From Polaromonas sp. (GTDB lineage: Bacteria > Pseudomonadota > Gammaproteobacteria > Burkholderiales > Burkholderiaceae_C), in NCBI GenBank assembly GCA_030683705.1, contig JAUXPP010000149.1:1-64000 (forward strand): a stretch of DNA of 64,000 nucleotides, given 5' to 3'. Under the pieces are notes generated by a model. It was not told where the DNA came from, did no database searches, and worked only from the letters and a program-made list of their open reading frames with translations. How positions within the stretch are numbered: the first letter of the stretch is position 1; every line of letters starts with the position of its first letter. This document shows positions 16,538-25,214 of this stretch, piece after piece. The position numbers were made by a program, and so were the translations under genes.

Positions 16538-18778
16538 ATGAGCGCCCTGGTTTCCCCCCCTGCCAACAGCAAGTCGACCCCGGCCGCCGCCAACGCGGCC
16601 GCGGCGAGTTTTGCCGCGCTCACCGCCAAACTCGACTACCTGAGCCCGGCCGACATCGACAGTGTTCGCCAGGCTTACCGTTTTGCCGACGAAGCCCACC
16701 TCGGGCAGATCCGCAACGGCGGCCTGCCCTACATCACCCACCCGATTGCCGTCGCCCAGCAGTGCGCCGAATGGAAACTCGACGCGCAGGCCCTGATGGC
16801 GGCGCTGCTGCATGACGCGATCGAGGATTGCGGCGTCACCAAACCCGAGCTGATCGAGCGTTTCGGCGCGCCCGTGGCCGAACTGGTGGATGGCCTGACC
16901 AAGCTGGAAAAGCTGGAATTCAACACCCGCGAGGAAAACCAGGCCGAGTCCTTCCGCAAGATGCTACTGGCCATGGCGCGTGATGTGCGGGTCATCCTGA
17001 TCAAGCTGGCCGACCGCAGCCACAACATGCGCACGCTGGGCGATGTGCCGCGCAGCAAATGGGGCCGGATCTCGCGCGAAACCCTGGACATCTACGCACC
17101 GATTGCGCACCGCCTCGGCCTGAATACCACCTACCGCGAGCTGCAGGACCTGGCCTTCCAGCACCTCTACCCCTGGCGCTACGCCACCTTGACCAAGGCG
17201 CTGGCGCGCGCGCGCGGGCGCCGGCGCGATGTCATCAAGCGGGTGCAGGCCGAAGTGGACACCGCCTTTGCCAACGCAGGCATCCCGGTCCACATCTACG
17301 GCCGTGAAAAGGCGCTGTATTCGATCTACCGCAAGATGGACGAAAAACACCTGTCCTTTGCGCAGGTGACCGACATTTACGGCTTTCGCATCATCGTCGG
17401 CGGCGTCACCGCCTGCTACACCGCGCTGGGTGTGCTGCACCAGCTCTACAAGCCGCTGCCCGGCAAGTTCAAGGACTACATCGCGATTCCCAAGGTCAAC
17501 GGCTACCAGTCGCTGCACACCACGCTGGTCGGCCCCTTCGGCACCAGCATCGAGTTCCAGATGCGCACCGACGCCATGCACATCGTGGCCGAATCGGGCG
17601 TCGCCGCGCACTGGCTGTACAAGGCCACTGATCCCGAGAGCGATGCATCGCAACGCCTGGGCACGCAGTGGCTGCAGTCCCTGCTGGACATCCAGCACGA
17701 AACCCGGGACGCCGCGGAGTTCTGGGACCACGTCAAGATCGACCTGTTTCCCGACGCGGTGTACGTCTTCACGCCCAAAAGCCAGATCATGGCGATGCCG
17801 CGCGGCGCCACGATCGTGGATTTTGCCTATGCCATCCACAGCGACGTGGGCCACCGCGCCGTCGCCGCCAAGGTCAACGGCGAGCAGGTGCCGCTGCGCT
17901 CGGAGCTGCGCAACGGCGACGTGATCGAAATCATCACCGCATCGGTGTCCAGCCCGAACCCGGCCTGGCTGGGGTTTGTGCGCACCGGCAAGGCCCGGTC
18001 GAAAATCCGCCATCACCTCAAGACCATGGCGCTGACCGAGTCGCAGGACCTGGGTGAAAAGATGCTGGCCCAGGCGCTTCGCGCCGAAGGCATAGAACGC
18101 CTGCCCGACGACGACGACCTGAACCACGCCACCTGGGAAAAGATCCTGCGTTTTTCCGGCAACCGCTCGCGCGCCGACCTGCTCACCGACATCGGCCTCG
18201 GAAAACGCATCGCCAGCATGGTGGCCAAGCGCATCGTTACCCTGCTGGGAGAAACCGGCGAAAAACCCGACCCACTGCTGATGAGCCGTGAGCGCTACAC
18301 CGCCCACGAATCAATCTCCCAGGGCGCGCTGGTTCTGGACGGCAGCGAAGGCGCCTCGGTCAAGTTCGCAAGCTGCTGCCGCCCCATTCCCGGAGACGAC
18401 ATCGTCGGCTACCTGGGCCGCGGCGAGGGTCTGGTGGTCCACACCGAGGACTGCTCGGTGGCCAAAAAACTCCAGCACCGCGACAGCGAGCGTTTTATTG
18501 CGGTGGACTGGTCTGACGAGCCGGCACGCGCGTTTGAAACCGGCCTGCTGGTGACCGTCACCAACGGCAAGGGTGTGCTGGCCCGGGTCGCCTCGGCGCT
18601 GGCCAGCGCGGAAGCCGATATCACCCATGTGGACATGGCGCAGGAGGCGGCGCAGGACGCGACCGACCTGCGTTTTGGCGTGCAGGTGCGCGACCGTGTT
18701 CACCTCGCATCCGTGATGCGCGCTGTCAAGCGCACGCCCTCGGTCTTGCGCGTCCAGCGCGCCAAGCCGGGCGTCTGA
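16538..18778 (+). CDS. spoT: Bifunctional (p)ppGpp synthetase/hydrolase
   Basis: 746 aa with the full long-RSH architecture: an HD hydrolase domain (YITHPIAVA, LLHDAIEDC), a synthetase domain (IYGREKALYSIYRKM, DIYGFRIIVG, NGYQSLHTT), a TGS domain (VYVFTPKSQIMAMPRGATIVDFAYAIHS) and a C-terminal ACT domain (GLLVTVTNGKGVLARVASALASAEADITHVD). The catalytic-specificity loop reads K310-F-K-D, the basic RXKD class of bifunctional enzymes and not the acidic EXDD of RelA. The HD residues are intact, so it should both make and degrade ppGpp. It is a separate transcription unit after the rpoZ terminator. Confidence 0.96.
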   Translation: MSALVSPPANSKSTPAAANAAAASFAALTAKLDYLSPADIDSVRQAYRFADEAHLGQIRNGGLPYITHPIAVAQQCAEWKLDAQALMAALLHDAIEDCGVTKPELIERFGAPVAELVDGLTKLEKLEFNTREENQAESFRKMLLAMARDVRVILIKLADRSHNMRTLGDVPRSKWGRISRETLDIYAPIAHRLGLNTTYRELQDLAFQHLYPWRYATLTKALARARGRRRDVIKRVQAEVDTAFANAGIPVHIYGREKALYSIYRKMDEKHLSFAQVTDIYGFRIIVGGVTACYTALGVLHQLYKPLPGKFKDYIAIPKVNGYQSLHTTLVGPFGTSIEFQMRTDAMHIVAESGVAAHWLYKATDPESDASQRLGTQWLQSLLDIQHETRDAAEFWDHVKIDLFPDAVYVFTPKSQIMAMPRGATIVDFAYAIHSDVGHRAVAAKVNGEQVPLRSELRNGDVIEIITASVSSPNPAWLGFVRTGKARSKIRHHLKTMALTESQDLGEKMLAQALRAEGIERLPDDDDLNHATWEKILRFSGNRSRADLLTDIGLGKRIASMVAKRIVTLLGETGEKPDPLLMSRERYTAHESISQGALVLDGSEGASVKFASCCRPIPGDDIVGYLGRGEGLVVHTEDCSVAKKLQHRDSERFIAVDWSDEPARAFETGLLVTVTNGKGVLARVASALASAEADITHVDMAQEAAQDATDLRFGVQVRDRVHLASVMRAVKRTPSVLRVQRAKPGV

Positions 18779-18787
18779 CAACAGGCT

Positions 18788-19351
18788 TCAGGCGCCTGCC
18801 AGCGGCGCCGGGTACCGGACCTCGACCACCTCGATGTCCTTGATGCCGGCCGGCGTCGCGAGCTTCACCTCATCACCCACCCGTGCCTTGAGCAGCGCGC
18901 GCGCAATCGGCGAAATCCAGCTCACCTGGTTCTGCGCGCTGTCGGCCTCGTCGATGCCCAGGATGGTGACGGTCTGTTCGGCGCCGCTGTTTTCGGCATA
19001 CGTCACGGTGGCGCCAAAAAACACCTGGTCGTTGCCGTAGTGGACGGCCGGGTCTGACACCTCGGCGATCTCCAGGCGTTTGGTCAAGAACCGGATGCGC
19101 CTGTCGATTTCCCGCAGGCGTTTCTTGCCATAGTGGTAGTCGCCGTTTTCCGAGCGGTCACCATTGCTGGCGGCCCAGTGCACCACCTCGACGATCTTGG
19201 GCCGTTCGTTGTCGATCAGGTCCAGCAACTCGTCCCGCAGGCGCGCGTAGCCCTGTGGCGTGATGTAGTTCTTGCCGCCCGCAGGCAAAGGCGGCAGCGA
19301 CAGGTCCTCATCGTCGTCGGTATCGGTTTCTTTGGTGAAGGCTTTGCTCAT
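18788..19351 (-). CDS. greB: Transcript cleavage factor GreB
   Basis: 187 aa from ATG 19351 (MSKAFTKETD...). The ORF track extends the frame upstream through the tRNA fragment and into the island, which is artefactual. The GreA/B coiled coil (ITPQGYARLRDELLDLIDNERPKIVEVVHWAASNGDRSENGDYHYGKKRLREIDRRIRFL) holds the acidic tip D-R-S-E-N-G-D. The C-terminal FKBP-like domain ends in GIKDIEVVEVRYPAP. It rescues backtracked RNA polymerase. It is convergent with spoT and is the last backbone gene before the island. Confidence 0.94.
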   Translation of the reverse strand: MSKAFTKETDTDDDEDLSLPPLPAGGKNYITPQGYARLRDELLDLIDNERPKIVEVVHWAASNGDRSENGDYHYGKKRLREIDRRIRFLTKRLEIAEVSDPAVHYGNDQVFFGATVTYAENSGAEQTVTILGIDEADSAQNQVSWISPIARALLKARVGDEVKLATPAGIKDIEVVEVRYPAPLAGA

Positions 19352-19397
19352 GGGCGCCGGGAGCTTGGGGAAACGTGTCCGGAAAAGACATCGTAAC

Positions 19398-19431
19398 GAA
19401 AAAGCCCTGGAACCTTTCGGCTCCAGGGCTT
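19398..19431 (-). terminator. Original tRNA-Arg terminator, now separated from the tRNA
   Basis: On the minus strand, aagccctgga / tccagggctt with a GCCGAAAGGT loop, then TTTTTCG. It lies 6 bp beyond the displaced tRNA 3' end, so it was presumably the chromosomal terminator of tRNA-Arg before island insertion. Confidence 0.75.
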
Positions 19432-19437
19432 CACGTT

Positions 19438-19483
19438 TGGTGCGGCTGGCAGGAATTGAACCCACGACCCCTTGGTTCGTAGC
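19438..19483 (-). other. attL: 46-bp direct repeat (displaced 3' half of tRNA-Arg)
   Basis: Identical over 46 bp to 44582-44627 inside the intact tRNA-Arg gene. It contains the CCA end, acceptor 3' strand, T arm and 3' side of the anticodon arm. Divergence begins exactly at the base after tcgtagc. This defines the left junction of the integrated element. Confidence 0.92.
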
Positions 19484-19600
19484 ATACTTCTTAGTTGCCC
19501 ATGAAAATCCAACAACGTTCATATACTCAACAAAATCAACACTTTACAAAAATACAGCGTCCAATCAAATCCAGCATAATCTAAGGAATGCCACCGTTTT

Positions 19601-19620
19601 TTCGGACACCGTTCGGACAC
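19601..19620 (+). repeat. Candidate integrase arm-type site, left end (ttcggacacc x2)
   Basis: Tandem ttcggacacc-gttcggacac just inside attL, overlapping the 5' leader of the integrase gene. A near-identical tandem (ttcggacacc-actcggacac) occurs 84-103 bp inside attR at 44479-44498, with a single inverted copy at 44410-44418. Symmetric placement at both ends suggests arm-type recombinase or excisionase sites. Confidence 0.45.
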
Positions 19621-19653
19621 GGAAGGGAAACTTACTACCACTTGGATGATGCG

Positions 19654-20952
19654 ATGGGTAACCTAACCGTAAAGCAGATTGACAGCGCCAAACCAAAAGA
19701 CAAGCCGTACAAACTGATGGACGGCGATGGGCTGCAACTGCGAATAGCCGTCGATGGCATCAAGACTTGGCTGGTGCGCTACATGTTGGACGGCAAAGAG
19801 CGGCAATACCGTCTGCCAGAACTGTATGGAGATGGTGACGGACGGCTTGGCCTCAAAGAAGCGCGTGAAAAAGCCACTCACGTTCGCGCTCTGGCACGCA
19901 ATGGCATCGACATCCAGATCAAATTGAATAACGAACGACAAGCCGAAGTCGAACGTCTGGAAGTTGAAGTTGCGCAATCCAAGACGCTGACCGACTTATT
20001 CGATGAGTGGGTCAAAACCGTTGATCGAAAAGACAACGGAAAAGAATTACGCCGCTCATTCACACGCGATGTATTTCCTGTCGCTGGCGACCTGAAATTG
20101 AGCAGCGTGCATCCTAAGCACATTGAGAAAATTCTGAGAGGCGTGGTTGATCGTGGTTCGCACCGTATCTCGGTCACCCTCTTCGCCGACCTCAAGCAGA
20201 TGTTCCGCTGGGCTGCTCGCAAGCGCGCTTGGAAACACCTCTTTGAAAATCCGACAGAAGAAATTGATCTCAAAAAGGACAAAATCCTGCCACGGGAGTA
20301 TGAAGGCGCTGAACGCACCCGCGCATTGAGCGATGACGAGGTACGGGAACTGGCCGAAAAGCTGCCTAAATCCGGCTTAATGCCAAGAACTCAGATTGCC
20401 ATGTGGCTGATGTTGTCCTGCTGTAGCCGCATCGGCGAAGTCATTCAAGCGCGCTGGGAACACGTTGACCTTAATGCTGGCACCTGGGTGATTCCGAAAG
20501 AGAACGCTAAAAACCGCAAAACGCACACGATATTTTTATCCCCTGTTGCGCTCAAGAAATTCCAAGAACTGAAGCAGATTTCGACGAACGACAAATGGTG
20601 TTTTCCGGACACCAGCGGCACTACCCACGTCTGCATGAAGTCAACGACCAAGCAAGTTCGTGATCGGCAAATGGCCGCAATTGGTCGAAAGCCCATGAGC
20701 AACCGTACTAAAAATTCAGATGCCCTACTGCTGGTCAATGGTGACTGGGTGCCGCACGATTTACCGCGAACTGGCGCAACAATAATGCAATCGTTACATG
20801 TTGCACCCGCCATCATTGAGCGCGTGCTGAATCACGTTGAACCCAGCAAGCTTGTACGGACATACCAGACATACGACTATGCCGAAGAGAAGAGAGATGC
20901 ATGGAACCGACTGGGAAAAAGACTGTCGGAGCTAGTGCCTCAGCTTGCATAG
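19654..20952 (+). CDS. P4-type tyrosine integrase of the island
   Basis: 432 aa from the ATG at 19654 (MGNLTVKQIDSAKPKDKPYKLMDGDGLQLRI), the normal P4-integrase start. The upstream ORF extension is less likely. It has a DUF4102-type arm-binding N-terminus, a SAM-like core domain and a catalytic domain. The first catalytic Arg is R259 (CCSRIGEV), the HxxR box is at H368, LNH is present, and the Tyr box is TYQTYDYAEEKRDAW. The HxxR box reads HDLPRTG, with Pro at the catalytic arginine where the family has HDLRRT, so activity is doubtful. It sits beside attL in a tRNA gene, the usual place. Confidence 0.93.
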   Translation: MGNLTVKQIDSAKPKDKPYKLMDGDGLQLRIAVDGIKTWLVRYMLDGKERQYRLPELYGDGDGRLGLKEAREKATHVRALARNGIDIQIKLNNERQAEVERLEVEVAQSKTLTDLFDEWVKTVDRKDNGKELRRSFTRDVFPVAGDLKLSSVHPKHIEKILRGVVDRGSHRISVTLFADLKQMFRWAARKRAWKHLFENPTEEIDLKKDKILPREYEGAERTRALSDDEVRELAEKLPKSGLMPRTQIAMWLMLSCCSRIGEVIQARWEHVDLNAGTWVIPKENAKNRKTHTIFLSPVALKKFQELKQISTNDKWCFPDTSGTTHVCMKSTTKQVRDRQMAAIGRKPMSNRTKNSDALLLVNGDWVPHDLPRTGATIMQSLHVAPAIIERVLNHVEPSKLVRTYQTYDYAEEKRDAWNRLGKRLSELVPQLA

Positions 20953-21000
20953 CCATCGCTACCCGGCTTTGTTACTTACTTGCTCGAACGATCTCTGCAG

Positions 21001-21864
21001 TCAGGGGACATCGCCGCTCGCGAACACCTGCATCGCAACGGCCGCGCTACTGTGATCGGCTGGGTCCCGTAGGACCGTGGTGTTTCCGCTGTATTCAAAT
21101 GCGTGCAGGTAGGCTTCTCTACCGTCAATGCGAAACAAGAACCCAACGGCAGGACGTCCGGGGACTTTGATGGCAATCCCCGGATTACCAGCCCGCGACA
21201 GGCCATCTACACCTGAAATCTTTTTATTATCCAAAAGCTTTGAGAGAAATTGACTGCAGTGCATCAATGGCTGCCATTGGCCAAGATAGTTGATGTACAG
21301 GGTGGAGTCGAGGAAGTTCGCGGGAAGCCCAAGTGCCTTGATTTTTTGAGCGTTGCTTGAAACCGCTGGCGCGGGCTGTGCAGCAGGAGCTTTCTGTGCC
21401 TCAGGCGGCGCAGACTGGGTCTTGAATTCAGCGTCTACCTCAGCCGACGACGTACAGCTAGGAAACACGCCGCTGAGTACGGGGTATTCGCACACTGCAT
21501 CAATGCGTTCCTGGTATCGCTTGCCGATGCAATTCACGTCAGCGCATTGATTCCGGATTGCGAGCCAGGACCGTTGGGTTGATCTGAGGTTGCTGAGTGC
21601 ACCACCACCAATATTGGCTGCACTCATGGCCCGGTAGTTCTGTGCGAGTACTTCGTCCAGCCTTCCAAGCCGCTTGTCAGCGCAGATTGCTTTCTCGACT
21701 GCCGTCCCTGCTTTCGCGCAATCAAATGAAGCTGCTTGACCAAGGCCAGCAGTCTGGGACAACACGATGAGAAGCGCGGTTTTGAGAGTCGCAAGTAGAT
21801 GTCCTTTCCGACTGCAGAGAGGTGACGTGGTTGGTTTCAAGCTATCGACACATGCATTGGACAT
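21001..21864 (-). CDS. LprI/DUF1311-domain exported protein
   Basis: About 287 aa from ATG 21864, which has GGAG 8 bp upstream. The longer ORF start at 22002 is unsupported. The N-terminus has a hydrophobic export segment (LLATLKTALLIVLSQTAGLGQA). The LprI-like domain follows: FDCAKAGTAVEKAICADKRLGRLDEVLAQNYRAM...WLAIRNQCADVNCIGKRYQERI, with paired cysteines. A Pro/Ala-rich linker leads to a second unrecognised domain (about residues 190-287). LprI-type proteins are periplasmic lysozyme-inhibitor-like. On a mobile island, an anti-lysozyme or envelope role is plausible but unproven. Confidence 0.75.
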   Translation of the reverse strand: MSNACVDSLKPTTSPLCSRKGHLLATLKTALLIVLSQTAGLGQAASFDCAKAGTAVEKAICADKRLGRLDEVLAQNYRAMSAANIGGGALSNLRSTQRSWLAIRNQCADVNCIGKRYQERIDAVCEYPVLSGVFPSCTSSAEVDAEFKTQSAPPEAQKAPAAQPAPAVSSNAQKIKALGLPANFLDSTLYINYLGQWQPLMHCSQFLSKLLDNKKISGVDGLSRAGNPGIAIKVPGRPAVGFLFRIDGREAYLHAFEYSGNTTVLRDPADHSSAAVAMQVFASGDVP

Positions 21865-22012
21865 AACTGCTCCTAGTTTGCTGGATTTGATTGTTGAGGA
21901 ATAACTGCAAGCTCCTCGCTTGCCCGATTTGCATAGACGTATAACGACTGGGCACACATCTCCGCATTCATGTCTGGCAACCCGGACAACCCGGACCATC
22001 AAACATTGCGTT

Positions 22013-22054
22013 GACTATGAGTCACGTTTATATCAAAGAAAGTGACTCATAGTC
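22013..22054. promoter_or_regulatory. 13-bp perfect inverted repeat: probable Xre operator
   Basis: gactatgagtcac (22013-22025) and gtgactcatagtc (22042-22054) are perfect reverse complements with a 16-bp spacer. The element ends 20 bp before the Xre start codon, consistent with an autoregulatory operator overlapping its promoter. It lies between the divergent Xre and LprI-like genes and could control both. Confidence 0.7.
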
Positions 22055-22074
22055 CGTAGTCTCTTAGTCGTCGA

Positions 22075-22458
22075 ATGTTGAACATCGACGCTGTGACAAC
22101 CACCAAAGAAAAGCCAAAATCGCCGTCCCGACGTGGCGTCAAAGAGCCGCTAAGTGCAAGAGGCCGTGGATCAGTGAAAAATCCTCCTCCCGATGGCAGA
22201 CTGCTCGAAATTTTTGCGTCGAATGTGCGGCTCGTCCGAGGGATCAAAGGCTTATCCCAAGAAGGACTAGCCGATTTGAGCGATTTAGACCGCACGTATA
22301 TCAGCGGGATTGAGCGAAAGCTCAGGAATGTGTCCATCCGCAATATCCAGCGAATTGCTGACGCGCTGCAAGTCGATGCACGAATCCTGCTCGATCCGGA
22401 TTTGTCGAGCCGCGACGCTGTGCCAACTGGCAAGTTACTGCTCCCATTAGCTCCGTAA
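22075..22458 (+). CDS. Xre-family helix-turn-helix regulator
   Basis: 127 aa: a basic, Ser/Pro-rich N-terminal extension of about 40 residues, then a classic HTH_3 domain (FASNVRLVRGIKGLSQEGLADLSDLDRTYISGIERKLRNVSIRNIQRIADALQV). The recognition helix lies around DLDRTYISGIER. It is preceded by a strong inverted repeat, suggesting autoregulation. It may control the island or the neighbouring defence genes. Confidence 0.88.
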   Translation: MLNIDAVTTTKEKPKSPSRRGVKEPLSARGRGSVKNPPPDGRLLEIFASNVRLVRGIKGLSQEGLADLSDLDRTYISGIERKLRNVSIRNIQRIADALQVDARILLDPDLSSRDAVPTGKLLLPLAP

Positions 22459-22534
22459 CCGGCTGCGAAAGCACTTTTAATTGCGAACCACCACTGGTGG
22501 CGCTCCATCGCATTCAAACGACTCCTGGCGCTTT

Positions 22535-22576
22535 CTGGTCACGGAAACAGAAGTTTGCAGCTTCAGTCACGGAAAC
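22535..22576 (+). repeat. Left boundary repeats of inner module (gtcacggaaac x2)
   Basis: Copies of gtcacggaaac at 22538-22548 and 22566-22576, 28 bp apart and in direct orientation. The first, extended to ctggtcacggaaaca (22535-22549), is identical over 15 bp to 25007-25021. Confidence 0.6.
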
Positions 22577-22611
22577 GGCTTGTCCAGGATCAATGCTGAT
22601 CGTGCGGTAGA

Positions 22612-23511
22612 TCAGCGGCGCCGTGGGGATTTTTTTTCTAAATCATGGCCGCGCCGCAAGCTTTCGCCGCTGTAAAGCGAGACATCGTCCACACCGGCAT
22701 CGAGCAGCCGCTTTTTGACGAGGGCAGCGATGTATCCGGAGTCAAGCCGTTCGCCGAACACAGGCTCCCCTGACCGTGTAAATCGCGGGAACAGCGGTCC
22801 CTGTTGTCCCTCCAGTCCATTGTGCGCAATCCATTCTTGGCAGGCAGTCGCCGCACACAGTGGACCTCGCGTCATCGGTATTGCTACGATCCGGCTATCT
22901 GGGGCAGGCATGTGTCCATTACTGTCGGTATAGACGCTCCCTGCCGCAGGTCGCAATCGCAAGAGCAAAACATCCTGCGTAAATGTCATATCCTCCAGAT
23001 TCAGTGCACAGATTGCCCCTCGCTTGAGTCGGCCAACAAAGCCCAAAAGGAAAATCGCTTTGTCCCTGCGGTCCAGACTCCGTTGTCCAGATCCCATAGA
23101 GTCCAGCATCCGAGTCAGCAGGGCCCTTGTGATCGGCGCCGCAACTTTGGGAGTCTTGCGTTGCACAAAGCTTGGGTTCCCTTTACCCTGCTTCGCGTCG
23201 AGCAGATTGATGGGTAGATCGCCGCTAGACAAATGCCTGAGTGCGGTGCGGATACGAATGTCGGCGGTTGGCGAAGGAAGTCCTCGTTTGATGTGGGCAT
23301 CTTGAATCGCCATGATGCGGCGGACAACCGTGGGCGGCGCTACACGCCTGGACAGCAGTCGAATGTATGAAACGATTTCGTCTGCACTCGCCGGGATTTT
23401 TCCACCGTATGTGTCGGTGAACTGCCGCACATCTTTGGCATAGGCGTTCGCGGTTGATGTGCGATGCTTTGCGGGCGTGCGGGGACGCTCCCGCTGTAAA
23501 GCGTGATTCAT
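22612..23511 (-). pseudogene. Truncated, degenerate tyrosine recombinase
   Basis: 299 aa with the usual N-terminal SAM-like domain (TANAYAKDVRQFTDTYG...IPASADEIVSYIRLLS...PPTVVRRIMAIQDAHI) and the beginning of the catalytic domain. The first catalytic box reads FVGRLKRGAICAL, with Lys at the position expected for Arg. The HxxR box reads YSGESLRRG, with Glu for His. The frame stops soon after, next to a T8 run, so the second half of the catalytic domain and the nucleophilic Tyr are missing. It is inferred to be non-functional. It lies just inside the left boundary repeats of the 2.5-kb module. Confidence 0.75.
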
Positions 23512-23552
23512 CTTTATACCTCTGTGAAACTGGATAGGAACTGGTTGCTGCG

Positions 23553-24242
23553 TTAAACGACAGCGGAAAGGCCGCGGGTCACGATGACCAGGCCATGCAG
23601 ACGTACGTGATGTAGTCCGCCATCTGCGCTGGAATAGCGCAGACTGTATTTCTTTGGTTTGCGGTTCTTGCCGTACTCAGATGGCTGAATCCCACACCTG
23701 GCGTTGTAAATGACGCCCCACGGAGGACGTGAATTCGACGCGTCGAGGCACAGCAGGGCGAGAGGCTTGTTTTTACCGGACTCCTTCTCCACGCCTAAAA
23801 CTGTCACCCAGTGATTCCACCCTCGGGACTCCAACGCCAGAATTGGCACGTGGCCAGCGTCAATTGCCTCAAGAATTTCCTGGGATATGTCCTTGGTGTT
23901 CCGGTTAGTCGAGACCTTGCAATTTAGTTTAGGCTCAAACGCGCCAACAAACGATTCGATTTGACGGTCTGTTGTACCTTCAAAATATGTCTTCTTTGCC
24001 AACGCCCAAAGGGTATGTAGCGGACCGGATTTGGCGCTCGACATTTCTTCCACATCTTCCCGTCGTATGCCGGCAAGTACCATTGCCGCCTGTGCGACGA
24101 CGACGATCCCGCATGCACCATCTAATTCACTCTGTGTGATGTGAAGATCATTCCAACGCAACCTGCGCTTGCCTTGAATGGCGTACTCAACGTTGGTATC
24201 AGCTCGCACACCGGCAACGAATTTATGTTGTAACTTGAGCAT
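23553..24242 (-). CDS. Papain-like/C39-like cysteine peptidase-fold protein
   Basis: 229 aa without signal peptide. Candidate catalytic residues in papain-fold order: Cys44 in LDGACGIVVVAQAAMV, His145 in GWNHWVTVLGV and Asp168 in LCLDASNS. The spacing and the NHWVTVLG strand resemble C39/BtrH-like peptidases that cleave double-glycine leaders, but there is no ABC transporter partner. Its stop and the next gene's start are almost adjacent (24242/24244), so it is co-transcribed with the downstream-listed 124-aa gene. The biological target is unknown; it may be an effector or a processing enzyme. Confidence 0.65.
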   Translation of the reverse strand: MLKLQHKFVAGVRADTNVEYAIQGKRRLRWNDLHITQSELDGACGIVVVAQAAMVLAGIRREDVEEMSSAKSGPLHTLWALAKKTYFEGTTDRQIESFVGAFEPKLNCKVSTNRNTKDISQEILEAIDAGHVPILALESRGWNHWVTVLGVEKESGKNKPLALLCLDASNSRPPWGVIYNARCGIQPSEYGKNRKPKKYSLRYSSADGGLHHVRLHGLVIVTRGLSAVV

Positions 24243-24243
24243 T

Positions 24244-24618
24244 TCAATAATCCTCCGGACGCAAAATTGTTGTCACAGACCGATCCCATTCGGTGATGAC
24301 CCAAACTCTCGGACCGTCTGGATCTTGGCGCTTCTCGCCATCGAGCGCGTAACTTGACAAGAGCCGCTCACCGTTGACCAGCGCAAGGTTGTTGGTGTGT
24401 CGATCTTGCAAGCCCAAGTCACCCCAATCCCCGCTAATGTGTCGTTTTAAAAGATCGACAGGGGAAACACCGAACTTTGCAAGTAGTCGTAGCGCACCAG
24501 GCGTGGCGACTGTCTGACCAAGAGCAAACATGGGAGCAGTTGGTGCGGACCGCTGCGCATGGGAAAGCTGGGGAACGTGTTCGCTTGCTTTGGGAACAGG
24601 GTGTGATCTATCTATCAT
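24244..24618 (-). CDS. Plasmid/ICE-type small protein (FALGQ...TPGAL family)
   Basis: 124 aa. The segment FALGQTVATPGALRLL, followed by LLKRHISGDWGDL, NNLALVNGERLLSSY and VWVITEWDRSVTTILRPEDY, matches a widespread family of small proteins carried on plasmids and integrative conjugative elements, often annotated only as plasmid-related. The function is not established. It is the first gene of a two-gene unit with the papain-like protein and lies inside the repeat-bounded module. Confidence 0.75.
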   Translation of the reverse strand: MIDRSHPVPKASEHVPQLSHAQRSAPTAPMFALGQTVATPGALRLLAKFGVSPVDLLKRHISGDWGDLGLQDRHTNNLALVNGERLLSSYALDGEKRQDPDGPRVWVITEWDRSVTTILRPEDY

Positions 24619-25006
24619 GATGAACTCCGGAAGTTAAGGAATCCCCCTCGGCTTCCAGGCATGGCTTCGCCTCGCGCTTATGCAGTGAAGCAAAAAGCAG
24701 CAAACAAAACGCGCGAGTGCATCCGTCCCGGAGTTGGGCGGACTGGCTGGAATACGAAGGGGAGTTTAGATTTCTAGATGATGAGAACCATCATCTACCG
24801 CGCATCATTCGGAACGAAAGATGCCGGACTTCTGGCAAGGAGGACGGGAGGAATTTACGAGCGTTGAGCGTTGGTAGTCAACGGCATCAGTCTTGAAAAC
24901 GGTCCCGCAATAGCTGTCTGAAGTGTCACTCAAGTTTACCAAAACCAGCGGTTTTTTGGTCATCAAAAGTCACGGAAAAACACTCAAATTTCTGGCCATT
25001 CTCGCG
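24619..25006. other. Non-coding leader region of the inner module
   Basis: No ORF that I would defend. It contains the presumed minus-strand promoter of the 24618 gene and a hairpin near 24938-24960 (accaaaacc-agc-ggttttttggt) that may end transcription. Confidence 0.4.
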
Positions 25007-25021
25007 CTGGTCACGGAAACA
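24969..25021 (+). repeat. Right boundary repeats of inner module (gtcacggaaa x2)
   Basis: gtcacggaaaa at 24969-24979 (one mismatch) and gtcacggaaac at 25010-25020. The latter, extended to ctggtcacggaaaca (25007-25021), repeats the left boundary exactly over 15 bp, 2,472 bp away. Confidence 0.6.
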
Positions 25022-25214
25022 CACGTTTTGACTCACTGAAATTGCGTTCTTTCCAGAACTTGAACGCTGCCAGAGCGCATCCAGCGAGGACTGATGTACG
25101 AACACATCAGACTAAATTGCCAAAGTTACGGAAAATCTTGCGGCCCGGCCAATCGCGTATTTCCGAGAGGAACAACTTTCGCATTCACGCTGATCGAAAA
25201 AGACATAAAAGTGA

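Noticed and set aside
19352-19522. N-terminal extension of greB to 244 aa
   Set aside because: The extension crosses the tRNA-Arg fragment and attL; GreB proteins start at MSKAFT.
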